From positions 88,504-152,503 of the forward strand of contig CADACE010000004.1 of NCBI GenBank assembly GCA_902786265.1: a DNA stretch of 64,000 nucleotides, written 5' to 3'. Positions 53,650-62,236 of this stretch are shown one piece after another. Each line of letters opens with the position of its first letter. The first letter of the stretch is position 1. The DNA is from an uncultured Chloroflexota bacterium (lineage in GTDB: Bacteria > Chloroflexota > Anaerolineae > Anaerolineales > Anaerolineaceae). The notes below the pieces were generated by a model. That model was not told the origin of the DNA, did not search any database, and was given only the letters and a program-made list of their open reading frames with translations. The position numbers and the translations under genes were made by a program.

Positions 53650-54753
53650 ATGAAAGTCCTGTATTTTACACGTGATTACACCCCTCATGATTATCGCTTT
53701 TTGAAAGCGATATGTGAGAATGGTGATGATGTCTGGTATTTACGCCTGGAAACCAGAAACGTCTATGAAAGCCGTCCGCTGCCGGACGCTGTTCATGTTG
53801 TTGACTGGCAATTCGGCAAAGCTCCTTTTGATCTTCAGTCCGACGGGCAGAAAGCCGTAAAAGCACTGAAGGATGTTTTCAGTGAATTAAAGCCCGACGT
53901 GATCCACAGCGGACCGCTGACCGATTGTTCCTATCTTGCGGCAAAAGCGGGGCTGCATCCGCATATCGCCATGTCCTGGGGATTTGACCTCGGACGGGAA
54001 ATCGATACGATCCCCGGTGCTGAAGAAAGAACGAAATTTGCCCTGTCTCAGGCAGACTGGTTCCTGGGCGACTGCTATGTGGAGCTTGATAAGGCTGCTG
54101 AACTCGGTTACGATCGTGAACGTGCAGCGATTTTTCCGTGGGGAATCGATGTTGAACGTTTTTCTCCCAAAGAAGGAACTATCAGAAATAACATTTCGGA
54201 AAAGGGTGATTTTCTGATCCTTTCCCTGCGGACAATGGAGCCAAATTACGATGTTGAAACAGTCGTACGGGCATTCCTGAAAGCGGTTAAAACGCAGCCT
54301 GAAATGCGCCTGGTCCTGCTTGGGGACGGGAGTCAAATGCCTGTACTGAAGGAGATCGCTGCCCGGGATAAAAACGGAGACCGGATCAGTTTTCTCGGCA
54401 GACAGCCGAACGATATGCTTGTTGAATATTACCGCTCCTGTGACTTATATGTCAGTGCTTCGATCGTCGATGGGTCGTCAGTTTCTTTGCTTGAAGCTAT
54501 GGGCTGCGGACTTCCCGTGCTGATGTCTTCGATCCCCGGCAACCTTGAATGGGTAAAAGATGGAGAAAACGGTCTGCTGTTCCCTGTAAAGGATGTCGAT
54601 CTCCTTGCCGATAAAATGGTTTCCTGCTGTATCGATAAGAAAACCATACACAATTACGCGGCAGCTGCACGGAAACTGATCGAAGAAAAAGCAGACTGGA
54701 ATAAAAACAAAACAAAAATAAATTTTGCGTATAAAAAAGCGTGTGAAAAATGA
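53650..54753 (+). CDS. GT4-type glycosyltransferase
   Basis: 367 residues, GT-B fold. The C-terminal nucleotide-sugar-binding pattern is EYYRSCDLYVSASIVDGSSV followed by LLEAMGCGLPVL near residue 285, with the E-x7-E type spacing of family GT4; NRISFLGRQP is another hint. N-terminal GxxxDxGREI and SWGFDLGREI segments hold the acceptor side. Sugar unknown; a CMP- or UDP-sugar is likely. Its stop overlaps the start of the cytidylyltransferase gene. Confidence 0.85.
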   Translation: MKVLYFTRDYTPHDYRFLKAICENGDDVWYLRLETRNVYESRPLPDAVHVVDWQFGKAPFDLQSDGQKAVKALKDVFSELKPDVIHSGPLTDCSYLAAKAGLHPHIAMSWGFDLGREIDTIPGAEERTKFALSQADWFLGDCYVELDKAAELGYDRERAAIFPWGIDVERFSPKEGTIRNNISEKGDFLILSLRTMEPNYDVETVVRAFLKAVKTQPEMRLVLLGDGSQMPVLKEIAARDKNGDRISFLGRQPNDMLVEYYRSCDLYVSASIVDGSSVSLLEAMGCGLPVLMSSIPGNLEWVKDGENGLLFPVKDVDLLADKMVSCCIDKKTIHNYAAAARKLIEEKADWNKNKTKINFAYKKACEK

Positions 54754-55505
54754 AAACAGTATTGATCATTCAGGCAAGAATGCAGTCAAGCCGGCTGCCG
54801 GGAAAGGTGCTTCTGCCGCTGGGCAGTAAACCGATGCTCGAGTGGGTGATCGCGCGGGCATCTCGTTCAAAAGTGATTGACAACTGTATTGTCGCCACAA
54901 CGACAGATAGTTCGGATGATCCGATCGAAGCATGGGGACGTGAACATGGCTTTAATGTCTTCCGCGGATCTCAATATGATGTTCTGGACCGGTATTATCA
55001 GGCATCAAGAGAAGCAAATGCGGAAACGATCATCAGAGTGACTGCGGATTGTCCTCTCATTGATCCGGATCTGATCGATGAACTTTATTATTTTTATCAA
55101 AAAGAAGAAGCGGATTTTGCGGCGAACCGGCTTCCGCCCCCGTGGCACAGAACCTATCCGATCGGACTTGACGCTGAGATCGTTTCCATGAAAATGCTGG
55201 AAACGGCATGGAAAACTGCGGAAGAAAAGTTTGAACGGGAACATGTCATGCCCTGGTTTTACGATACGGAAGGCCGTTGTAAAGTCGCGATCCTTGATAA
55301 TCCCGTTGATTACGGCATGCATCGCTGGACAGTTGACACACCCGAAGATTACCATATGATGCAGGCATTATTCGGGAAGTTGAAAGATCCGCTTACGGAC
55401 AGCTGGATGGATATTCTGCACATTATTGAGAAGAATCCGGAGCTGGAAATGATCAACGCTGATTCTCATGCGAAAAATGTAAAAGTGATCGACAGCAGAA
55501 GCTGA
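54750..55505 (+). CDS. SpsF-like cytidylyltransferase
   Basis: 251 residues, start overlapping the previous stop. The N-terminal IIQARMQSSRLPGKVLLPLG is the diagnostic SpsF signature, and RVTADCPLIDPD near residue 95 is the nucleotide-binding Asp region. SpsF-type proteins are thought to activate nonulosonic or similar sugars with CMP, as PseF or NeuA do. It therefore pairs with the NeuB-like synthase two genes upstream. Confidence 0.88.
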   Translation: MKTVLIIQARMQSSRLPGKVLLPLGSKPMLEWVIARASRSKVIDNCIVATTTDSSDDPIEAWGREHGFNVFRGSQYDVLDRYYQASREANAETIIRVTADCPLIDPDLIDELYYFYQKEEADFAANRLPPPWHRTYPIGLDAEIVSMKMLETAWKTAEEKFEREHVMPWFYDTEGRCKVAILDNPVDYGMHRWTVDTPEDYHMMQALFGKLKDPLTDSWMDILHIIEKNPELEMINADSHAKNVKVIDSRS

Positions 55506-55530
55506 AAAAAACGCCGAAAAACGAGAATTT

Positions 55531-56445
55531 ATGAGTCTGATAACAATATTCATAACGCCGAAAGGGTTCGACCGCGATCATATCGCCATGATCCAGAGGA
55601 ACGCTATCCGTTCCTGGAAAGCGCTTGGGAATGACGTAGATATATTATTGATCGGTGACGATCCGGGTGTTGAAGAAAATGCCAAAGCTCTGGATGTCCG
55701 GTATGTAAAAGATGTAAAACGTAATTCATCGGGGACACCGATGCTTGACGATATATTTCGTATAGCGAGAGAAGAATCCGACAGTCCGCTGCTGGCTTAC
55801 GTGAACGCGGATATTATTTTGAAGTCTGATTTTGTGGAAATATCCAGGAAAATCATGGGACAGGAAAAAGAATTTCTGCTTGTCGGTCAGCGCTGGGATC
55901 TCGACGTCCGGAAAGATCTCTGTTTTGAGGGAGACTGGGAAAAAGAGTTTGACGCTGATTTGGCAGCTCGCGGAAGAAGACATCCTGCCGGCGGAAGTGA
56001 TTATTTCGTGTATCCGAGAAATGTTTTTACATCTATCCCTGCTTTTGCGATCGGCCGCAGCGGCTGGGATAACTGGATGTTTTATGAAGCGCGTTTAAAG
56101 GGTTGGAAATTGATCAATTGCAGCAAAGCGATCAATATAATCCATCAGGACCATGATTACGCCCATCTGCCAAACGGGCTGCCTCATTATCGCCAGCCGG
56201 AATCGGCCGAAAATGTAAAAGCTGCGGGTGGGAAGCGTACCATTTTTACCCTGTTGGACTGCAATTATGAACTCGATGAGGCGGGGAATATTTTGAGGCC
56301 GGCAATGAACAAGAAAAAAGTTTTGCGGGAAATGGAAATTTTTCCTCTGGTCAGCTTGAAATCAAAAGTTTTGGGTGATGCCGCTTTTGCGCTCTTCCAT
56401 CCCAAAAAGGCCTATTCTGAGTTCAGAAACAGGAGCAAATCATGA
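55531..56445 (+). CDS. Putative glycosyltransferase, GT-A fold
   Basis: 304 residues. LLAYVNADIILKSDFVE near residue 90 has an AxNAD/DxD-like acidic pattern, and YFVYPRNVF followed by GRSGWDNWMFYEARLKG near 180 resembles family 2-like glycosyltransferases, though the N-terminal part is not typical (FITPKGFDRDHIAMIQ). Probably uses a nucleotide-sugar on the cytoplasmic side. The stop overlaps the next gene (ATGA). Confidence 0.7.
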   Translation: MSLITIFITPKGFDRDHIAMIQRNAIRSWKALGNDVDILLIGDDPGVEENAKALDVRYVKDVKRNSSGTPMLDDIFRIAREESDSPLLAYVNADIILKSDFVEISRKIMGQEKEFLLVGQRWDLDVRKDLCFEGDWEKEFDADLAARGRRHPAGGSDYFVYPRNVFTSIPAFAIGRSGWDNWMFYEARLKGWKLINCSKAINIIHQDHDYAHLPNGLPHYRQPESAENVKAAGGKRTIFTLLDCNYELDEAGNILRPAMNKKKVLREMEIFPLVSLKSKVLGDAAFALFHPKKAYSEFRNRSKS

Positions 56446-57401
56446 CAAGGATCGGTCAAAACCCGGCTAAATTTGTAAAAGAAGTTGCCAAACCTGCCAG
56501 GATCACGGTTGCGGTGCTGAATTACATCCCCTTCCTCAGCGGGTTTTACGCGGAGATGGATGGCGTTCTGAAAGCCTGCCTGAACTCGATTTATAACACC
56601 GTGATCGATGAGCCGTTTGATGTTCTCGTCTTTGATAACGGCAGCTGCGATGAGATCAAGCAATATCTGCTCAAAGAACAGGCTGAAGGCAGGATACAGT
56701 ATTTATTCCTTTCTGAGAAAAATCTGGGAAAGGGCGGTGCCTGGAACATGATTTTTACCGGTGCTCCCGGTGAAATCATCGCATATACGGATAATGACTG
56801 TCTCTTTACTCCGGATTGGCTTGCGAAATCAATAAAAATACTTGAGACCTATCCGAATACGGGGATGGTGACGGCTCGTCCGTTCAGGACATTGCCGGAA
56901 TTGTATACTTCCACTTTGAATTGGGCGGATACCAATGTCGGCGTGGAGCACGAACAGGGAGACATCATCCCCTTTGAAGTGTTTCGTGAATTCGATTTAA
57001 GCCTCGGGCAGTCTGAAGAGGAAATAAAAAAGCATTACGAAGAGACTACTGATCACAAGCTGACATATCAGGGTGTCAGTGCGCTCGTCGGTGCTTCCCA
57101 TTGGCAGTTTACCGCATATAAAGAGAGATTATCCGGATTTTTACCGTTCCGCATGGACCGCCCGATGGGGCAGGTCCGCCAGTTGGATACCCGTATGAAT
57201 GAAAAAGGCTATCTGAGACTGATGACCGATACACCCTGCGCGATGAACATGAGCAATACGCTGAATGATTCAGTGAAAACTGCTGAAAATCGGGAAAAAA
57301 GGGCAGAAAAGAAAAACACGATCGCTGAGAATCCCGCGGTCAAGAAGGTTTTGCTGGGGATGTATAACCGCATCTTCCATCTTTATTACGATAACCGCTG
57401 A
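56442..57401 (+). CDS. Family 2 glycosyltransferase
   Basis: 319 residues, start overlapping the previous stop. ITVAVLNYIPFL at the start, LVFDNGSCDEI near residue 60, LSEKNLGKGGAWN near 93, then IIAYTDNDCLF with the DxD metal site near 110. This is a clear GT2 pattern. Sugar unknown. Last gene of the rightward operon; the next gene on the opposite strand ends 26 bases away. Confidence 0.88.
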   Translation: MTRIGQNPAKFVKEVAKPARITVAVLNYIPFLSGFYAEMDGVLKACLNSIYNTVIDEPFDVLVFDNGSCDEIKQYLLKEQAEGRIQYLFLSEKNLGKGGAWNMIFTGAPGEIIAYTDNDCLFTPDWLAKSIKILETYPNTGMVTARPFRTLPELYTSTLNWADTNVGVEHEQGDIIPFEVFREFDLSLGQSEEEIKKHYEETTDHKLTYQGVSALVGASHWQFTAYKERLSGFLPFRMDRPMGQVRQLDTRMNEKGYLRLMTDTPCAMNMSNTLNDSVKTAENREKRAEKKNTIAENPAVKKVLLGMYNRIFHLYYDNR

Positions 57402-57426
57402 CCGGCAATTGAAAAAGCTGCAGAGG

Positions 57427-58356
57427 TCAATCCTTCAGAAAACGTACCCATTTTTCGGGTAATTCAGGATTCTCTGTCGAGATTTCAAACGCGTTGTTTT
57501 TACTTGAAATTGCGTATAGCTCCTTCTCTTTAGAAGGAGATTTTATATCCATTTCAGAAAGCAGCCCGAGCACACGCCATCCCCTTTGGTAAATCTGCCA
57601 GATATCAAATAGTTTATCCATTAAATCATTCGATTTCTCATTGGGTGCGGCTGTTTTCAGTCCTTCATATAAAAAGAGTATCGGCTCCTTTTTCTCTTCA
57701 AGTGCGGATTGTACATCGCTGAATGAGTCATTGTCCATATGGATGGCAATGAAGTCTGATTCGTTCGATTTCAGAGCAGAGAGTTGGATGCGGCCGAAAA
57801 GATTCCTGAATCCGCCCCTTTTTTTTGCAGCTGTGATTGAAGGAATCACGGTACCGGCGAATTTGTTTTCAGAAATGGAATGCAGATAATCACAAATGGC
57901 TTTGTGCATCCGGAGTTCTGCCTGCATCTGCTTTCCGGATGATAACGAAGAAAAGGAACAGCTGACAGCAAAATAGTTCGTGTAGGTCGCGGAAGCATCG
58001 ATCAGATTCGCAGCAAATTGATAGCGTTCTTCGATGAAGCCCTCATTTTTTCCGGATTTTTCGAGATTCTGCCACTGGGGAATTTCACCCACATCCAGTA
58101 TGACGACCGGTTCGATATTACGGCTGCGTATCCGGGAAAGCAGCAGACGGACAGCGTCGATCCTCTTTTCATCATAGTTGCCTTTCAGCGGTTCAAACTC
58201 AGCCCATGGAATATAAATAGAAATTGCTTTAATGCCGGTTTCCTGAAGGTCAAAAAGATAAGTATAGTTTTCAGGGTCGGAAATAAAATCTTTACCGGGA
58301 GAAATTCCCCATAAAAATCCGGGCGGATAATTGTAAGAGGCGGAATAGATTTTCAT
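57427..58356 (-). CDS. GH1-like TIM-barrel protein, probably without catalytic residues
   Basis: 309 residues. The N-terminal PPGFLWGISPGKDF and SIYIPWAEFEPLKGNYDEKR, then IRSRNIEPVVILDVGEIPQW, follow the pattern of family GH1 beta-glycosidases (barrel strands 1-3). Where GH1 has the acid/base motif NEP, this protein has FAVSCSFSS, and no ENG-type nucleophile motif is seen (the nearest segment is ILFLYEGLKT). So it looks like a degenerate glycosidase fold. It follows the secreted 647-aa gene with an overlapping start, so they probably work together. Confidence 0.6.
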   Translation of the reverse strand: MKIYSASYNYPPGFLWGISPGKDFISDPENYTYLFDLQETGIKAISIYIPWAEFEPLKGNYDEKRIDAVRLLLSRIRSRNIEPVVILDVGEIPQWQNLEKSGKNEGFIEERYQFAANLIDASATYTNYFAVSCSFSSLSSGKQMQAELRMHKAICDYLHSISENKFAGTVIPSITAAKKRGGFRNLFGRIQLSALKSNESDFIAIHMDNDSFSDVQSALEEKKEPILFLYEGLKTAAPNEKSNDLMDKLFDIWQIYQRGWRVLGLLSEMDIKSPSKEKELYAISSKNNAFEISTENPELPEKWVRFLKD

Positions 58357-60296
58357 TTTACAGAATCCATCAGCAAAAGCACTTCTTCCGGCAGCGTATC
58401 AGTCTTTTCAGGCATCAGAAAGTCTTTCGTAAGCTTCAGCCTGCCTGAATCGTAATCAATCGTCTCACGCGTGATCAAACCGCTGCTTCGGTCGAGTTCA
58501 AAGGTGATCATCTGGCTGCCGGATGCAGTGGGCAGTCCGGTAAGAGATTGGAAAAAATTGATACAGGTATTTCCGCGGGAACAGCTTTCTTCCGAAAGGA
58601 AAACCGCGGATGAATCTGCGATATCAATAAAGTCTGTAAAACAGCTATAAGCTGTCTCTATCGGCTGGTTCGTCCTGACATAAAGAGCATGGATCAGATC
58701 TATAACATCATTATTCCGCTGTATCTGCGCGGTTTGGATCAGTTCATTGTCCGGATCTCTTACAAGGTTTAATATTGCGTGTATATGACCTTTTTCGTCA
58801 ATTTGATACCAGTTTTCCGAGATATACCGTGTAAAATACATCTCATATTGATCTTCAGGGATAAGATCATGCCGGTAATTATCTGAAAATTCATAGTTTA
58901 ATTTAAATACTTCGTGTATCCATCCGGCTGTTTCTGTCAATTGGGTGTTTTTCTCTTCGATACGGTCTAAAATGTTCCGGATTTCTTTCGGCTGAATTTT
59001 GTCAGGAGGATTGGAAAAGATAAACGGGAAATCCGCGGCGGGACTATCGGATGTATTCGATTGTTTCTCCATCGGGACCGGTGTCCAGAAGATCGTCCAC
59101 GGACCTTCTTTCCGATATTCAACGGCATCAATACCGACCGTAAGTGTATCCAGCGGAAAACTGATATCATCGAAATAGATATCACAGGCAAATTCATTGT
59201 TTTCAGGATCAATTCCGCAGCTTACAGATGGTTTGATGATATCGGAAATACCATCAAATTTGAAAGATATATCAGCAACCGGTTTCGATCCGGAATCGAA
59301 ATATAACCGGATGCGGTCTGTATCTGGTTCTTTCCGGATATTTTTTACGGAAAGCTCAAATTCTTCATCAAGGTGAATAACGTGGTTATCGACTCCGTTC
59401 AGGTCGATAACAGTATTTACGGCAGGTTCAAATTCGCGGACAATGTAGGCGTGATCCATTGAAATCTGAACCGGAGCCAGTGCGGTCAATGCGGAAAAGA
59501 CATAGGAATGAGCAGGGGAATACAGAGAATCATCCGCTAAATTGAATCCGTAAAGGTTTCCCCGCGTGACAGCGTACCGTTTTCCGTCTGACGGGTCGGT
59601 AAGGGTTATCCACCCAAATTTGGACAGGATCTCATCCGGTCGTTCCAATCGGACCGTCGGCTGGAGCATGGTAAGTTCCGGTGTCTGTGCTGCAGCTGCC
59701 AGGGTAAATTCAAGATCGGCTCCAGCTACCGACCAGGTTTTTACCGGAGCGTTTGTGCTGCTTTCTTTCACATTAGACGAAAGAATTACCGCTTTAGTGA
59801 ATCCCTCGGAAAGCGGTCCTGTATCAAACGGGATCTGGTTGAAATTCAGGTAAAACGCCTGCGGTCGGTCTTCTGTCAAGAATACCAGCAGACCGCCGAT
59901 AATGAGCTCTCCGTTATATTCCAGAAAACTGTATTTTGACAAACTTGAAGGAGTATAGATCTTGCCGTTATCCAAAACAATTTCAGCGACAGGAAGGTAA
60001 GATCCATACAGCCTGTTATTATCCGTTATTTTTGATTTCCAGGTCTCACCAAGGCCTGTGGCATAAAAGCGAAGCAGCACCCTGTCTTGTTCAACAGAAA
60101 TGTCATGGATCGATATGGTTATATCTTCATTTTCCGAAGTGATCACAGAAGCAGAAAATGACTTTTCCAGGAAAAATAAAGGGGAAGAGTCCCCTATCAA
60201 TGTTATATCATCGGATTGCGCGGATACGCATCCTAAGCCTGAACTGAGCAGCAATATGATGACAAGAAGCACCATCAACTGGAAACTGCTTCTCAT
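58353..60296 (-). CDS. Large secreted protein of unknown function
   Basis: 647 residues. Signal peptide: hydrophobic residues 8-24, with CVSA-QSDD as a possible signal peptidase I site; GLGC is close to, but not, a good lipobox. The rest is beta-rich with repeated segments such as HDISVEQDRVLLRFYATGL and VKNIRKEPDTDRIRLYFDSG, suggesting two or more Ig-like domains (about residues 30-180 and 330-420), followed by a helical domain (about 460-640). No enzyme motif is seen. One base after the dehydrogenase gene; overlaps the GH1-like gene. Confidence 0.75.
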   Translation of the reverse strand: MRSSFQLMVLLVIILLLSSGLGCVSAQSDDITLIGDSSPLFFLEKSFSASVITSENEDITISIHDISVEQDRVLLRFYATGLGETWKSKITDNNRLYGSYLPVAEIVLDNGKIYTPSSLSKYSFLEYNGELIIGGLLVFLTEDRPQAFYLNFNQIPFDTGPLSEGFTKAVILSSNVKESSTNAPVKTWSVAGADLEFTLAAAAQTPELTMLQPTVRLERPDEILSKFGWITLTDPSDGKRYAVTRGNLYGFNLADDSLYSPAHSYVFSALTALAPVQISMDHAYIVREFEPAVNTVIDLNGVDNHVIHLDEEFELSVKNIRKEPDTDRIRLYFDSGSKPVADISFKFDGISDIIKPSVSCGIDPENNEFACDIYFDDISFPLDTLTVGIDAVEYRKEGPWTIFWTPVPMEKQSNTSDSPAADFPFIFSNPPDKIQPKEIRNILDRIEEKNTQLTETAGWIHEVFKLNYEFSDNYRHDLIPEDQYEMYFTRYISENWYQIDEKGHIHAILNLVRDPDNELIQTAQIQRNNDVIDLIHALYVRTNQPIETAYSCFTDFIDIADSSAVFLSEESCSRGNTCINFFQSLTGLPTASGSQMITFELDRSSGLITRETIDYDSGRLKLTKDFLMPEKTDTLPEEVLLLMDSVK

Positions 60297-60297
60297 T

Positions 60298-61293
60298 TCA
60301 GTTCTTTCTGGGTTTAATACTTTCGGGATTTACCAGATTTCCCTTCAAAACAGCTTCATTATCGCAAACTGCTTTGACGATGGAAACGATCCTGCTCGCC
60401 ATTTCCTTCCGTGTTTCTTCCGTATTTGAACCGATATGAGGGGTCATGACAACATTCGGCAGGGTGAAAAGCTCCGGGTCGATATCACTGTTATTCGGAA
60501 AGACGTCCAGCCCGGCAGCAAACAGTTTCCCGGTTTTCAGGAAGCGGACAAGCTGCTTTTGATCCACGATCTCTCCGCGGGCGGTGTTGATAAGGATACT
60601 GCCGTATTTCATCCGCATAAAAGCCTTTTCGTTGAACATCCCGCGGGTTTCATCCGTCAGAGGGCAGTGGATCGAAACGATATCCGAAACAGACAGCAGG
60701 TCATTGAAATACAGAAAACGCTTGTTTTGCTCCAATCCGATCGGCAGCTGGTGACGCTGTGTGTAGACAACCTTCATGTTCATGCTCAGAGCCATTCGGG
60801 CGAGCTTTGAGCCGATATTGCCCATGCCGATGATCCCGAGCGTCTTGCCGTAAAGGGAAATGCCCGGATTAATGCCGATGGCAAAATAATCTTTGTAATG
60901 CTTCTGGTCCGAGCGGATCTTGTAGTTCAATTCGGATACCCTTCTTGCAGCGGAAAACATCAGGGAAAAAGCCAGTTCGGCAGTAGCCACGGCGGTTGTA
61001 TCGGGAATGTTATAGACCGGGATATGCAGCGCGGAAGCTGCCCGTACGTCAATGTCATCATAGCCTGCGCCATTGACCATGATCACTTTGAGCTTCAGCG
61101 CTTTGGCGATCAATTCGGATGTAACAGATCCGGTTGCGATAATGGCTTCCGTATTGGGTAATATTTCAGAATATAAATTGTTCTTTTCCGTGTCGGATAA
61201 TGAATCCATATAAACAAGCTTGAATTCCGGTTCCAGCGGTGTAAAATCTTCGTTTGGAACCCGCTTGATGACAATGACATACCGTTCTGACAT
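60298..61293 (-). CDS. D-isomer-specific 2-hydroxyacid dehydrogenase
   Basis: 331 residues, NAD-dependent. The nucleotide fold is GIIGMGNIGSKLARMAL near residue 153, followed by the Arg in ILINTARGEIVDQ near 240, Glu in the loop FPNNSDIDPELF and the His in MTPHIGSN near 285: the three catalytic residues of the family. Phosphoglycerate, glyoxylate or lactate-type substrates are all possible; it lacks the ACT domain of many SerA proteins. First gene of the leftward operon with the two unusual secreted/GH1-like genes. Confidence 0.88.
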   Translation of the reverse strand: MSERYVIVIKRVPNEDFTPLEPEFKLVYMDSLSDTEKNNLYSEILPNTEAIIATGSVTSELIAKALKLKVIMVNGAGYDDIDVRAASALHIPVYNIPDTTAVATAELAFSLMFSAARRVSELNYKIRSDQKHYKDYFAIGINPGISLYGKTLGIIGMGNIGSKLARMALSMNMKVVYTQRHQLPIGLEQNKRFLYFNDLLSVSDIVSIHCPLTDETRGMFNEKAFMRMKYGSILINTARGEIVDQKQLVRFLKTGKLFAAGLDVFPNNSDIDPELFTLPNVVMTPHIGSNTEETRKEMASRIVSIVKAVCDNEAVLKGNLVNPESIKPRKN

Positions 61294-61425
61294 ATTCCCT
61301 CTGGTTTGATATCCGAAATAATAATTTACCTGTTCAGAATTAAGCCCTGAATGTCAGCCCTGATGCTGCGGCTCCGGGTACTGAACAGTTCCTTTGTTTG
61401 ATTATATTTTTCAATCATTAAGGCA

Positions 61426-61452
61426 GGGACAGTCCCATAAAGGGACAGTCCC
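61426..61452. repeat. Paired GGGACAGTCCC palindromes
   Basis: Two copies of GGGAC-A-GTCCC, 61426-61436 and 61442-61452, separated by five bases; each is nearly its own reverse complement, and the two together form a 12-bp hairpin with one mismatch. Same word family as the inverted repeats at 8143-8290 and 63705-63764. Confidence 0.7.
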
Positions 61453-61472
61453 TAAAAAATACGAACAAGATT

Positions 61473-61676
61473 TTAGTTCTGCGAAGCGGAAAACCCCAGC
61501 GCATTGATGGCGTCAACGACCGCGTTCAGATCCGCACCGTCATGCGTGATGGTGGCTTTGCCGTTTTCAAGGTCGACCACGGCACTTGTTACGTTCGCAA
61601 TTGATTCTGAGGCTTTCTTTACTCTTGCCGCACAGTGCTGGCAATGCATTCCGTCAACTTTAATTACAGATTCCAT
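61473..61676 (-). CDS. CopZ-like heavy-metal-associated domain protein
   Basis: 67 residues, a single HMA domain: KVDGMHCQHCAARVKKA contains the MxCxxC metal site (Cys12 and Cys15). GGAGG before the ATG. As copper chaperone CopZ it would hand Cu(I) to an exporting P-type ATPase or a regulator; no such gene is in the window. It ends near the GGGACAG palindromes. Confidence 0.9.
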   Translation of the reverse strand: MESVIKVDGMHCQHCAARVKKASESIANVTSAVVDLENGKATITHDGADLNAVVDAINALGFSASQN

Positions 61677-61915
61677 ATTATTCCTCCATTATTGTAAATA
61701 ATTATATGATAAATATCGGATTTCAACGATGTTTGACCGAATTCTGATGAAGCAGAAATTCATTATTGATCTGTATCAAATAAATAGCGATCTGGCATAT
61801 TCATTGCATCTTTTTTATCTAATATATTATTCGGATGATGGAACTGGGTAACGGATAAAATGGAAATTATTAAATTCTCCGGATAATAAAACAATAAACA
61901 AACAGAAGGTGATTT

Positions 61916-62065
61916 ATGAATATTGGCTGGGTGTTAGGATTTTTTATCGGAATTCTCGGTATTATCGGCAGATTCACATGGATCCCGTGGGTGACTCCAT
62001 ATAACTATTATCTGCTGCTGATCGGGTTCATTGTAGTCAGCCTGAGCGGGAACCGAAGGTTCTGA
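61916..62065 (+). CDS. 49-aa membrane protein
   Basis: A small ORF with GAAGG before the ATG. It reads MNIGWVLGFFIGILGIIGR at the start, a first membrane helix, then TWIPWVTPYNYY and a second helix LLLIGFIVVSLSGN before NRRF. Similar two-helix small proteins with the WIPWVTPY-type loop are common in bacteria but unannotated. A terminator follows closely, which supports it as a real gene. Not seen in any other frame as well supported. Confidence 0.65.
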   Translation: MNIGWVLGFFIGILGIIGRFTWIPWVTPYNYYLLLIGFIVVSLSGNRRF

Positions 62066-62087
62066 TCGAAAACCAACAAACAAAAAA

Positions 62088-62118
62088 TTATCACCAGAAA
62101 GATATTTCTGGTATTTTT
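62088..62118 (+). terminator. Terminator after the 49-aa gene
   Basis: ACCAGAAA (62093-62100) pairs with TTTCTGGT (62105-62112), four-base loop, followed by ATTTTTTG. Confidence 0.75.
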
Positions 62119-62236
62119 TGTTTAATATTTCTGCGGATTGTAACATTTTTAAATCCTTAGGATTATAATAACAAACTGAAATGTCCGTCAGAAGACTTTT
62201 TCTCTAAAATTTACGAAAGATTACAGGATGGCTTGA

